From the NCBI GenBank assembly GCA_028865845.1, contig JAGWJK010000336.1:1-5771 (forward strand): a stretch of 5,771 nt of DNA. Reading direction: 5' to 3'. The notes beneath the pieces were generated by a model. It did not search any database. It was not told the origin of the DNA and saw nothing but the letters and a program-made list of their open reading frames with translations. Made by a program: the position numbers and the translations under genes. This document shows, piece by piece, positions 1-5,771 of this stretch. Source of the DNA: Rhizobiaceae bacterium. Its GTDB lineage: Bacteria > Pseudomonadota > Alphaproteobacteria > Rhizobiales > Rhizobiaceae. Every line of letters begins with the position of its first letter. Within the stretch, counting starts at the first letter, position 1.

Positions 1-1593
1 GGCGTCGCCGATCACGCGCAGCGCTGGTTTCTGGCAGTCTGGCGCAATCCGGTCGGGACGGTCGTCCTTTATGGCGCCCTGATCGTTCATATCCTGCTGG
101 TGCTGCATCTGCTCTACAAACGCCGCACACTGGTCATGCCGGCGCGTGAGGCCTTCCAGATCGTCACCGGCTTGCTCGTGCCCGTGCTGTTGATCGACCA
201 TATCATCGGCACGCGCATCCTGCATGAGCTCTACGGCTATAACGACAGCTACCGCGCCATCGTCCGCAGCCTCTGGATCACTTCGCCCGCCAATGGCGTA
301 AGACAGGTCACGGTGCTCATCGTCGTCTGGATTCACGGCTGTCTCGGCATTCACTTCTGGCTGCGTTATCGCTCCTGGTATGTCGCGATTGCGCCGGTCA
401 TGCTGTCTTTCGCGATCATCCTGCCGGTCCTCGCCCTGCTCGGATTTGCCGCGATGGGCAAGACCGTGACCTATGAGGTCGCGCATGATGACGAACGTGG
501 CTATCGCGGCGGCTATTATAGCGATATGCGCAGCTATGGCGAAACCGGGTCGATACCCGGCAGCCAGATGGCGGATGAAATCTGGCCCTACCGCGCCGGC
601 TTTTACGGCGCCTTCAGCGCCTCGATCATCGGCCTTTTCGCCTTTCGCATGCACCGCAGGATGCGCGAACGCCAGGACCAGGTGGCGGTCCGTTATGCCA
701 GCGGCGAGGTCGTGCACACGCCACGCGGATTTACCGTGCTGGAGGCAAGCCGTCTTGGCGGCATTCCGCATTACTCCGTCTGCGGCGGCAAAGGACAATG
801 CTCGACGTGCCGTGTGCAGATCATCGAAGGCATGAGCAACCTGCCTCCTCCCGACGGGATTGAACAGAAGACGCTCAACCGGATCGGTGCCACGCCCGAC
901 GTCCGTCTTGCCTGCCAGCTGCGCCCGACCGGCGATGTCAGCGTCGTGCCGCTTTTGGTGCCGGCGGCCGAGGCGACCATTCCTGTCCTCAGCCAGGCGG
1001 CAACGCCCGGCCGGGAGCGCGAGATCGTCGTGTTTTTCTGCGATCTCCGCCATTTCACAACATTGACGGAAGAGCGGCTGCCCTTCGACATCGTTTTCCT
1101 TCTCAATCGCTATTTCGCTATGGTTGGCCGCATCATCGAGGATAATGGCGGTCGGCTGGACAAGTTCATCGGTGACGGCGCCATGGCGCTTTTCGGCCTG
1201 CGGACCGCACCGGATGAGGCATGCCGTCAGGCGCTGAGAGCGGCAGGGGCTATCGTCAAGGAAATCGACAAGCTCAGCGCCGAACTCGCCGACGAACTGT
1301 CACGCCCGCTGGAAATCGCGATCGGCGTGCACACCGGCTCGGCGGTGGTGGGATCGATGGGCTATGGCAATGTGAAGAACCTGACGGCGATCGGCGACAC
1401 CGTCAATGTCGCCAGCCGCCTGGAGAGCGCCGCCAAGGAATTCGACAGCGCCCTCGTCTTTTCCGAGCCGGTGGCAACCCTCTCCGGCGTCGTTCTCGAG
1501 GGTATCGAAAGCCGTGAAATCGCGGTGCGTGGGCGTGCCGAACCCCTGCGCGTCTACATCGTTCCGAAGGACGAGAGCGGCCGCTTTGCATAA
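1..1593 (+). CDS. cyaC: CyaC-like redox-regulated membrane adenylate cyclase with [2Fe-2S] domain (5' partial)
   Basis: The reading frame is open from base 1, so the start lies upstream; 530 residues are visible. It should convert ATP to cAMP at the inner membrane. Five hydrophobic helices are visible (about residues 18-38, 54-75, 103-123, 127-153, 199-216), with histidines H30, H36, H67, H75, H112 and H118 as candidate haem ligands; a sixth helix presumably precedes the window. A plant-type ferredoxin domain follows (about 228-322) with cysteines C261, C267, C270 and C305 (CGGKGQCSTC, then LACQL). The class III catalytic domain (about 340-520) has metal aspartates D348 and D392, purine-site K388 and T462 (class IIIb pattern), and transition-state N469 and R473. 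S. meliloti CyaC is known to be a quinone-responsive dihaem-B adenylate cyclase carrying a binuclear Fe-S cluster, and this architecture matches it. That this protein senses quinone redox state is inferred from that homology. The FkbM gene follows after 20 bp, suggesting an operon. Confidence 0.93.
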   Translation, partial: GVADHAQRWFLAVWRNPVGTVVLYGALIVHILLVLHLLYKRRTLVMPAREAFQIVTGLLVPVLLIDHIIGTRILHELYGYNDSYRAIVRSLWITSPANGVRQVTVLIVVWIHGCLGIHFWLRYRSWYVAIAPVMLSFAIILPVLALLGFAAMGKTVTYEVAHDDERGYRGGYYSDMRSYGETGSIPGSQMADEIWPYRAGFYGAFSASIIGLFAFRMHRRMRERQDQVAVRYASGEVVHTPRGFTVLEASRLGGIPHYSVCGGKGQCSTCRVQIIEGMSNLPPPDGIEQKTLNRIGATPDVRLACQLRPTGDVSVVPLLVPAAEATIPVLSQAATPGREREIVVFFCDLRHFTTLTEERLPFDIVFLLNRYFAMVGRIIEDNGGRLDKFIGDGAMALFGLRTAPDEACRQALRAAGAIVKEIDKLSAELADELSRPLEIAIGVHTGSAVVGSMGYGNVKNLTAIGDTVNVASRLESAAKEFDSALVFSEPVATLSGVVLEGIESREIAVRGRAEPLRVYIVPKDESGRFA

Positions 1594-1613
1594 GCCCGCG
1601 CGTCGGTGTAGGG

Positions 1614-2501
1614 ATGGCCGCAATGAACGACGCCAAGATTTTCAAAGCCAAATTCTGGAAGCGCAGCCTGCGAAAAATGCGGGACCGCATCGCCACGCGC
1701 CTGTTCGATACGCGCCTTGGCCGCGATATCCTGATCAGTGCCATCGGGCCGCGTGTGATGGCGATGACGGTCGACTGCGGCGATCATGTCCTCAGTTTTT
1801 CTCCGGTCGATTACATCGGCCGCAAAGTCTTCCGTAAGGGTCATTTCGAACGCGATCACGTCGATCGGTTGCTGACCGTGCTTCGAGAACGGGGTCTGCT
1901 GCGCAAGGGCACCGTGTTGCTCGAACTCGGCGGCAACATCGGCACGCAGACCGTTTATTTCGCCTTGAGCGGCGTCTATGCCCGTATCGTCAGCGTCGAG
2001 CCGGATCCCAGAAATTTCAAGCTTCTTGCTGCAAATATCGCCGATAACCACCTGCAGCATGTGGTGACCGCCGTGAACTGCGCTGCCGGCGATCGCGATG
2101 GACGACTTGATTTCTACCTGAACAGCAAGAACCACGGCAAAAGCAGCGCACTGCGACAGAGCGCCAGCGATGAGAAGATTTCCGTGCCGGTCAGGCCGGT
2201 TGCCGAGATATTGAGCGATGTCGGTGTGGATGCCGGCGATGTCGGGTTGATCTGGATGGATATCGAAGGCTACGAGCCCGTTGCCTGCCGCTCGATGCAG
2301 GCGCTTCTGGCCCGCAAGGTACCGCTCTACATGGAGTTCACGCCGGCTTTTTACGGCAGTGCGCAGGCCTCCACCTTCGTTGCCGAGCTCGCAGGCTATT
2401 ACTCGGGATGCCTCGCTTTTTTCGAGGATCGCGTCGTCGAGATGAAAGTCGCCGACCTGCCGGTGGCCGGCGAACAATTCGATGTGTTGTTTCTGCGTTG
2501 A
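1614..2501 (+). CDS. FkbM family SAM-dependent methyltransferase
   Basis: This is a 295-residue cytoplasmic protein without a signal peptide; its first 30 residues are very basic. The Rossmann-type methyltransferase core begins near residue 100. Motif I is LELGGNIGTQT (103-113), followed by the acidic SAM-ribose motif VSVEPDPRNF (126-135) and the FkbM signature LIWMDIEGYEP (212-222). FkbM enzymes usually O-methylate sugars or secondary metabolites; the substrate here cannot be deduced. The start is ambiguous. ATG 1614 gives the longest form, but ATG 1623 has an AGGGA sequence (1610-1614) 8 nt upstream and is equally or more likely, which would shorten the protein by three residues. The gene starts 20 bp after the cyaC-like stop, so translational or transcriptional coupling is plausible. 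A long antisense frame over this gene is treated as a codon-bias shadow. The family call is firm; the function is open. Confidence 0.9.
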   Translation: MAAMNDAKIFKAKFWKRSLRKMRDRIATRLFDTRLGRDILISAIGPRVMAMTVDCGDHVLSFSPVDYIGRKVFRKGHFERDHVDRLLTVLRERGLLRKGTVLLELGGNIGTQTVYFALSGVYARIVSVEPDPRNFKLLAANIADNHLQHVVTAVNCAAGDRDGRLDFYLNSKNHGKSSALRQSASDEKISVPVRPVAEILSDVGVDAGDVGLIWMDIEGYEPVACRSMQALLARKVPLYMEFTPAFYGSAQASTFVAELAGYYSGCLAFFEDRVVEMKVADLPVAGEQFDVLFLR

Positions 2502-2504
2502 GCC

Positions 2505-2984
2505 CTATTTGCGGCGATAGATGTGATAGCGGCCGTCTTTGATGCCTGGCGGCAAGGGCAGAGCGTCGAGATCCGCATGGTCGAGCGGCAGGCCGCTGAC
2601 GGCGAGACCGCTGGAAGCGAGAACGCCGGCCATGATCTCGGGCAGCCACGTCAGCGTCACCGCATCGATATCCTCGTAGCCGGTGCCTATATCTGCGTGG
2701 GCGAGAGATGCGCCGCTGCCGATGAAATCCCGGGCGGTTTCCTTGATTTCACCGAGGACGAGATTGCTCTCCTCCGGCATCGACGGGCCGTAGGCATGCG
2801 CTGCGCGGTCGAAGGCGATGATGCGGCGATCAGTGAAGAGTTCGCGCAGGTGATCGAAGGTGCGGCCGTTGCCGAGGCCGAGCTCAAGCACCGGACCATC
2901 GAGCGTTTTGACCTCGTCGGCAATGCTGTTGAGAATGTCACGCTGCGCGGTCAGGCGACGGATGAAACTATCCAGGCGGCTCAT
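2505..2984 (-). CDS. Small class I SAM-dependent methyltransferase (probable Methyltransf_17 family)
   Basis: This 159-residue protein is a compact, single-domain SAM-binding fold. After a helical N-terminus it shows glycine-rich motif I, VLELGLGNGRTFDHLREL (residues 32-49). The strand-end acidic residue D59 in RRIIAFDR probably binds the SAM ribose, and LAHADIGTG (95-102) fits motif III/IV. Length and motifs resemble the rhizobial S-adenosylmethionine methyltransferase family I recall as PF12692; that assignment is from memory. The substrate is unknown. The start at 2984 is chosen because MSRLDSFIRRL begins a natural helix; an AAGGA sequence on the minus strand (2998-3002) lies 13 nt upstream, which is longer than ideal. 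The gene converges on the FkbM methyltransferase with 3 bp between stop codons and is divergent from the DUF3095 gene. Confidence 0.85.
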   Translation of the reverse strand: MSRLDSFIRRLTAQRDILNSIADEVKTLDGPVLELGLGNGRTFDHLRELFTDRRIIAFDRAAHAYGPSMPEESNLVLGEIKETARDFIGSGASLAHADIGTGYEDIDAVTLTWLPEIMAGVLASSGLAVSGLPLDHADLDALPLPPGIKDGRYHIYRRK

Positions 2985-3067
2985 CGTATATGTCTTGTCC
3001 TTGAAGCGTGCTTCGAACCGAAGAAGGAGTGACGCCTATTCGGATGCGATGACGCGAAACTTGATGC

Positions 3068-3107
3068 CCATGTTTCTCCCGTGACCGGACTAGCACGGCA
3101 AACATGG
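3068..3107. repeat. 40-bp interrupted palindrome in the divergent intergenic region
   Basis: The outer arms CCATGTTT (3068-3075) and AAACATGG (3100-3107) are perfect 8-bp complements. The inner arms CCGTG (3079-3083) and CACGG (3094-3098) add 5 bp, separated from the outer stem by an internal loop of 3 and 1 nt. The apical loop is 10 nt (3084-3093). No T-tract follows on either strand, so it does not look like an intrinsic terminator. It lies between the divergent starts at 2984 and 3192 and could be an operator or a leader hairpin. The symmetry is directly visible; any role is inferred. Confidence 0.5.
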
Positions 3108-3129
3108 CCCCGTCGACCGCCCGCTGGTT

Positions 3130-3174
3130 TTTCCGAACCGATGTTGTAGGGATAAGATTCGGAAATCTTCGGAA
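3130..3174 (+). promoter_or_regulatory. Overlapping alternative hairpins in the leader of the DUF3095 gene
   Basis: TTTCCGAA (3130-3137) can pair with TTCGGAAA (3158-3165), and its 7-base core can pair instead with a second TTCGGAA copy (3168-3174). A competing short hairpin, AAGATT (3154-3159) with AATCTT (3164-3169) around loop CGGA, uses the same bases. The last structure ends 8 nt before the ribosome binding site. Such mutually exclusive pairings can belong to attenuation or translational control, but they may also be binding sites or chance. No recognised riboswitch class is seen. Confidence 0.3.
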
Positions 3175-3177
3175 TTT

Positions 3178-3184
3178 AAGGAGG
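3178..3184 (+). promoter_or_regulatory. Strong ribosome binding site for the DUF3095 gene
   Basis: AAGGAGG matches the anti-Shine-Dalgarno sequence almost perfectly and lies 7 nt before ATG 3192, which fixes that start. An out-of-frame ATG at 3187 sits too close to the site to compete well. It is by far the strongest such site in the window; the other genes have weak or badly spaced ones. Confidence 0.85.
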
Positions 3185-3191
3185 ATATGTC

Positions 3192-4385
3192 ATGGCCGAT
3201 CAATCGAACGACGATTTCTTCCATGGACTGCCGGCCTTCACCCGTTTCGAAGGCGTTACCGACAGCAGCAACTACCAGCCGCTTCCCGACGACTGGTTTC
3301 TCGCGATTGCCGACATCGTCAGCTCCACCAAGGCGATTGCCTCGGGTCACTACAAGTCCGTCAACATGGCCGGCGCCAGCGTGATTTCGGCGGTGCTCAA
3401 TGCTCTGGACAAGGGTGACTATCCCTTTGTCTTCGGGGGTGACGGTGCTCTCGTCGCCATACCGCCGGCCGGCGAGGCGCGGGTGCGCGCGGCTCTCGCT
3501 GCGGTGCAGACCTGGGTCGCGGAAGAATTGCAGCTGACCCTGCGCACGGCGCTGGTGCCGATGGCGAGCGTGCGGGCCGAAGGGCTTGATGTCCGCGTCG
3601 CCCGTTTCAGCCCCAGCGATTTCGTGTCTTACGCCATGTTCTCCGGCGGTGGCACGAGCTGGGCGGAAAAGCAGATGAAAGCCGGACATTTCGCCGTGGA
3701 AGCGGCACCGAAAGAAGAACGTCCGGATCTCACCGGCCTTTCCTGTCGGTGGAACCCGATCGATGCGCACAACGGAGAGATCGTTTCGATCATCGCCGTT
3801 CCCGGCGCGGCCGGTAACGGCCCCGAGTTCCAGCAGCTCGTAACGGATATTATAAGCATCTCCGTCGAACAGAACCGCGACGCCCATCCTGTGCCCGTCG
3901 AAGGTCCCACGCCGGCGCTGATCTTCGAGGGGGCAGAATTCGAGGCGCGTGCAGCAGCGTCCGACCGCAGCCGCGGGTGGCGCAAGCTCGCCGTCGCCGC
4001 TCAGATCGTTCTGGTCTTTATTCTCGACAGACTCGGCATTCATACGGCGACATTCGATGCCAAGATTTACCGTCGCGACCTTGCCGCCAATTCCGACTTC
4101 CGCAAGTTCGACGATGGATTGAAGATGACGATCGACGTCGATGCGGCGCATCTGTCCCGCATCGAGGCGCGGCTGCGCGAAGCAGAGGCGCAGGGCGTGT
4201 GCTGCTATGGCCTGCACCGGCAGGAGAGCGCGCTGATGACCTGTTTCGTGCCGACGCCATTGATGCGAGACCATATGCATTTTATCGACGGAGCCAGCGG
4301 CGGCTATGCGATGGCGGCGACGGCACTGCGCGACAAGCTGCGCGCTGCCGTCGAGATGCCCGTACCATCGACCGGACTGTCATAA
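3192..4385 (+). CDS. DUF3095 family protein, diverged nucleotide cyclase fold
   Basis: This 397-residue, probably cytoplasmic protein has the features I associate with DUF3095. The N-terminal half resembles a class III/GGDEF-type cyclase core: FLAIADIVSSTKAI (36-49) supplies D41 and FVFGGDGALVAIP (79-91) supplies D84, equivalent to the two metal-binding aspartates. The segment YAMFSGGGTSWAEKQMK (147-163) aligns with the region holding the catalytic Asn and Arg in cyclases, but those positions are S156 and K160 here, and the purine-specifying lysine position is V80. The C-terminal half (about 285-385) has a separate conserved block with FDDGLKMTIDV (306-316), CYGLHRQESALMTC (338-351) and HFIDGASGGYAMAA (363-376). 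A hydrophobic stretch at 266-282 is probably a buried helix rather than a membrane anchor. The biochemical activity is unknown; metal-dependent nucleotide binding is inferred from the fold. It is divergent from the small methyltransferase gene and upstream of another cyclase. Confidence 0.88.
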   Translation: MADQSNDDFFHGLPAFTRFEGVTDSSNYQPLPDDWFLAIADIVSSTKAIASGHYKSVNMAGASVISAVLNALDKGDYPFVFGGDGALVAIPPAGEARVRAALAAVQTWVAEELQLTLRTALVPMASVRAEGLDVRVARFSPSDFVSYAMFSGGGTSWAEKQMKAGHFAVEAAPKEERPDLTGLSCRWNPIDAHNGEIVSIIAVPGAAGNGPEFQQLVTDIISISVEQNRDAHPVPVEGPTPALIFEGAEFEARAAASDRSRGWRKLAVAAQIVLVFILDRLGIHTATFDAKIYRRDLAANSDFRKFDDGLKMTIDVDAAHLSRIEARLREAEAQGVCCYGLHRQESALMTCFVPTPLMRDHMHFIDGASGGYAMAATALRDKLRAAVEMPVPSTGLS

Positions 4386-4479
4386 TTTTTTACCCAAGCC
4401 GTCATTTTTTCGGCTGAGATCGTTTTCGGCCATTGTTTCAGCAGCATGGCGGTCTTATTTAAGAGAGAACAAAACGAGA

Positions 4480-4500
4480 GTCGCCAGTTTTGGCGGCCGA
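4480..4500 (+). terminator. Possible weak terminator hairpin after the DUF3095 gene
   Basis: GTCGCCA (4480-4486) pairs with TGGCGGC (4491-4497) over a 4-nt loop, with one G-U pair. The T-rich sequence ATTCTTTTCGCGTTTTT follows within a few bases, though the T run is interrupted. It lies about 95 nt after the DUF3095 stop codon. The structure suits a weak intrinsic terminator, but could be chance. Confidence 0.3.
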
Positions 4501-4517
4501 TTCTTTTCGCGTTTTTC

Positions 4518-4537
4518 GTCCGGCGAAATATCCGGAC
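4518..4537. repeat. Inverted repeat GTCCGG-N8-CCGGAC
   Basis: Two perfect 6-bp arms (4518-4523 and 4532-4537) flank the AT-rich spacer CGAAATAT. The 20-bp dyad is about 190 bp upstream of the next cyclase start. Its size and symmetry would suit a dimeric regulator's operator, but it does not match the CRP/Clr-type consensus I know, and no regulator is encoded nearby. Confidence 0.35.
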
Positions 4538-4730
4538 AGTATAGCAGAATAGTTCACGACGCCGATATCATCCCGGAGCTTCTGGTCCAGATATCTCGTC
4601 ACTTCGCATGGTTCGCTCTTCCGACCTGTGCCAGTATGCTTGGACACGACCTCGTCGCCGCGCCCATCTCAATCGGCAGCTGGCTTCACGATTCGGTTCA
4701 GCATTGGAATTGCAGGAATAGGCCGCGGGA

Positions 4731-5771
4731 ATGATGACTGTTCATTCGAGTGTTTCCGACATTTTTCTGGATAAGGTCGCCGAGTGGCTGACGCAGTCTG
4801 CGCTGACAGGCGAAAATCTCGAAAGCATCGTTCGCGGTTTCTGTGAGCGCATCGCGGCGTCCGGCATGCCGATCGCGCGCGTGCATCTGACCTTCTCGAT
4901 GCTGCATCCTCTTTACGACGCGCTGGGTTTCACCTGGCGGCGGGCCGGCGGCTTGACCATCGAGGGCTACCGCCATGTCAACGACAAGCCGGAACGCTTC
5001 GTGCAGAGCCCCTATTACTATCTTCTCAACAATAACCTTTTGCATCTGCGCCGCCGCATCGACATGGACGGGCCGCTTGAATTCCCCGTTTTCGAAGATC
5101 TGCGGAAGGAAAAGATCACCGACTATATCGCCTTCGTGCAGACGTTCGGCTCCGGGTCCGCGCAGGGGATGATGGGGTCCTGGTCGACCGACAGCGTCAG
5201 CGGCTTCAGCGAGGAGATGATTGCGGCACTGATGCGCATGCAGAACCATCTTGCCATGGCCGCCAAGATGGCGGTGCTCGGCAAGCTCGCCAACAACATG
5301 CTGACCACCTATCTCGGCGGCGATGCAGGCAAGCGCGTCCTCAACGGCCAGATCCGCCGCGGCGACGGCGAAACCATCCGCGCCGCGCTGGTGATGGGAG
5401 ACATGCGGCAGTCCACGGCTTTTGCCGAAAAGGAAGGGCGCCAGGCCTATATCGACACGCTGAACGAATTTTTCGACGCGATCGCCGCGCCGTTCAATCG
5501 CAACGGTGGCGAGATCTTGAGCTTTCTCGGCGACGGCTTCCTGGCTGTCTATCCTTGCGGCCGGCACAAGGACCCGTCGAAAGTCGCCTGCGAAGCGGCA
5601 TTGTCGGCGGTCTTCCATGCGCAGCGTCGCGTCGCGTCGCTCAACGACGACAGGCAGGCGCGCGGGCTGAGCGCGGTGCGTTACGGCATCGGACTGCATG
5701 TCGGAAACGTCATGTTCGGCAATGTCGGCCTGAAGGATCGCTTGACCTTCTCCGCTTTCGGCTCGGCGGTC
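4731..5771 (+). CDS. Class III adenylate/guanylate cyclase with N-terminal sensor-like region (3' partial)
   Basis: The frame is open from ATG 4731 to the window edge, giving 347 residues; an in-frame TAG at 4719 blocks any start further upstream. ATG 4734 is an alternative. An AGGAA at 4714-4718 is 12 nt from the first ATG. No signal peptide or membrane helix is seen. Residues 1-165 form an N-terminal region common in rhizobial soluble cyclases (SPYYYLLNNN 93-102, LEFPVFEDLR 116-125, MGSWSTDSVSGFS 148-160); it may be GAF-like. A helical linker with TYLGGDAGKRVLNGQIRRGDGE (193-214) precedes the class III domain. Metal aspartates are D224 (VMGDMRQST) and D268 (SFLGDGFLAVYP). The purine-specifying lysine is replaced by S264, and the partner Asp/Thr by S341 (FSAFGSAV). 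The catalytic Asn/Arg lie beyond the window. Cyclase homology is clear; product identity (cAMP, cGMP or other) is not. Confidence 0.9.
   Translation, partial: MMTVHSSVSDIFLDKVAEWLTQSALTGENLESIVRGFCERIAASGMPIARVHLTFSMLHPLYDALGFTWRRAGGLTIEGYRHVNDKPERFVQSPYYYLLNNNLLHLRRRIDMDGPLEFPVFEDLRKEKITDYIAFVQTFGSGSAQGMMGSWSTDSVSGFSEEMIAALMRMQNHLAMAAKMAVLGKLANNMLTTYLGGDAGKRVLNGQIRRGDGETIRAALVMGDMRQSTAFAEKEGRQAYIDTLNEFFDAIAAPFNRNGGEILSFLGDGFLAVYPCGRHKDPSKVACEAALSAVFHAQRRVASLNDDRQARGLSAVRYGIGLHVGNVMFGNVGLKDRLTFSAFGSAV

Larger units (their letters stand above)
4386..4730. other. 345-bp intergenic spacer without a convincing gene
   Basis: This stretch is more AT-rich than the flanking genes, with T runs and weak inverted repeats. 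The open frames crossing it on both strands lack recognisable motifs and good ribosome binding sites. It presumably holds the end of the DUF3095 transcript and the promoter of the downstream cyclase. A loose promoter-like pair (TTGTTT 4433-4438, TATTTA 4456-4461, 17-nt spacing) is too weak to call. I recognise no small RNA. Confidence 0.6.

Noticed and set aside
1554..2477. A 307-codon open frame on the minus strand
   Set aside because: It is antisense to the FkbM methyltransferase, whose signature motifs are intact on the plus strand.
2523..3032. A 169-codon open frame on the plus strand
   Set aside because: It is antisense to the small methyltransferase with the ELGLGNG motif and carries no recognisable motif of its own.
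3071..3086. TGTTTC-N4-GTGACC, considered as a Clr/CRP-type cAMP receptor site
   Set aside because: Only the left half fits the rhizobial Clr pattern as I recall it; the right half misses several positions.
3090..4280. A 396-codon open frame on the minus strand
   Set aside because: It is antisense to the DUF3095 gene, is rich in His and Arg in the way of shadow frames, and has no motif or ribosome binding site.
4397..4415. AGCCG...CGGCT hairpin just after the DUF3095 stop, considered as a terminator
   Set aside because: The stem is only 5 bp and the T run is inside the loop rather than after the stem.
4459..4647. A 62-codon minus-strand frame in the spacer
   Set aside because: It has no convincing ribosome binding site and no recognisable motif; it cannot be supported as a gene from sequence alone.
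4628..4647. GTGCCA...TGGACAC imperfect dyad, considered as a CRP-like operator
   Set aside because: It needs a bulged base to pair and its half-sites do not match TGTGA/TCACA.
4306..4734. A 142-codon plus-strand frame running from the end of the DUF3095 gene through the spacer
   Set aside because: Its start is inside DUF3095 in another frame, the translated spacer has no motif, and it stops within the start codons of the next cyclase; more likely an open stretch by chance.
4698..5699. A 333-codon open frame on the minus strand
   Set aside because: It lies antisense to the class III cyclase, whose plus-strand frame shows clear catalytic motifs; long antisense frames are common in GC-rich genes and this one has no recognisable domain.

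Overview
The window looks like chromosomal DNA from an alphaproteobacterium of the Rhizobiales (Rhizobium, Agrobacterium or Ensifer type). The reasons are high GC, dense coding with strong GC bias at third codon positions, and protein families typical of rhizobia: a CyaC-type redox cyclase, a DUF3095 protein and a large set of class III cyclases. The genus is an inference from protein families; no rRNA, tRNA or other marker gene is present.

Layout. (1) 1-1593, plus strand: the 3' part of a membrane-bound adenylate cyclase with a haem-binding helical anchor, a [2Fe-2S] ferredoxin-like domain and a class IIIb catalytic domain, best matched to CyaC of Sinorhizobium meliloti; its start lies upstream of the window. 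(2) 1614-2501, plus strand: an FkbM-family methyltransferase, 20 bp downstream and probably cotranscribed. (3) 2505-2984, minus strand: a small class I SAM-dependent methyltransferase that converges on the FkbM gene, with only 3 bp between stop codons. (4) 2985-3191: a divergent intergenic region with a 40-bp interrupted palindrome and alternative hairpins just before a very strong ribosome binding site. (5) 3192-4385, plus strand: a DUF3095 protein, which appears to be a diverged member of the nucleotide cyclase fold. (6) 4386-4730: a 345-bp AT-richer spacer with two inverted repeats and no convincing gene. (7) 4731-5771, plus strand: the N-terminal sensor-like region and most of the cyclase domain of another class III cyclase, cut by the window end.

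The main theme is second-messenger signalling. Three proteins with the class III nucleotidyl cyclase core lie within 5.8 kb, and their active sites differ. The CyaC-like protein has every catalytic residue. The DUF3095 protein keeps both metal-binding aspartates but lacks the purine-specifying lysine and the Asn/Arg pair. The last cyclase keeps the metal aspartates but has serine at both purine-recognition positions. Sequence alone cannot show that they work together. The two methyltransferases between them have no obvious link to cyclic nucleotides.
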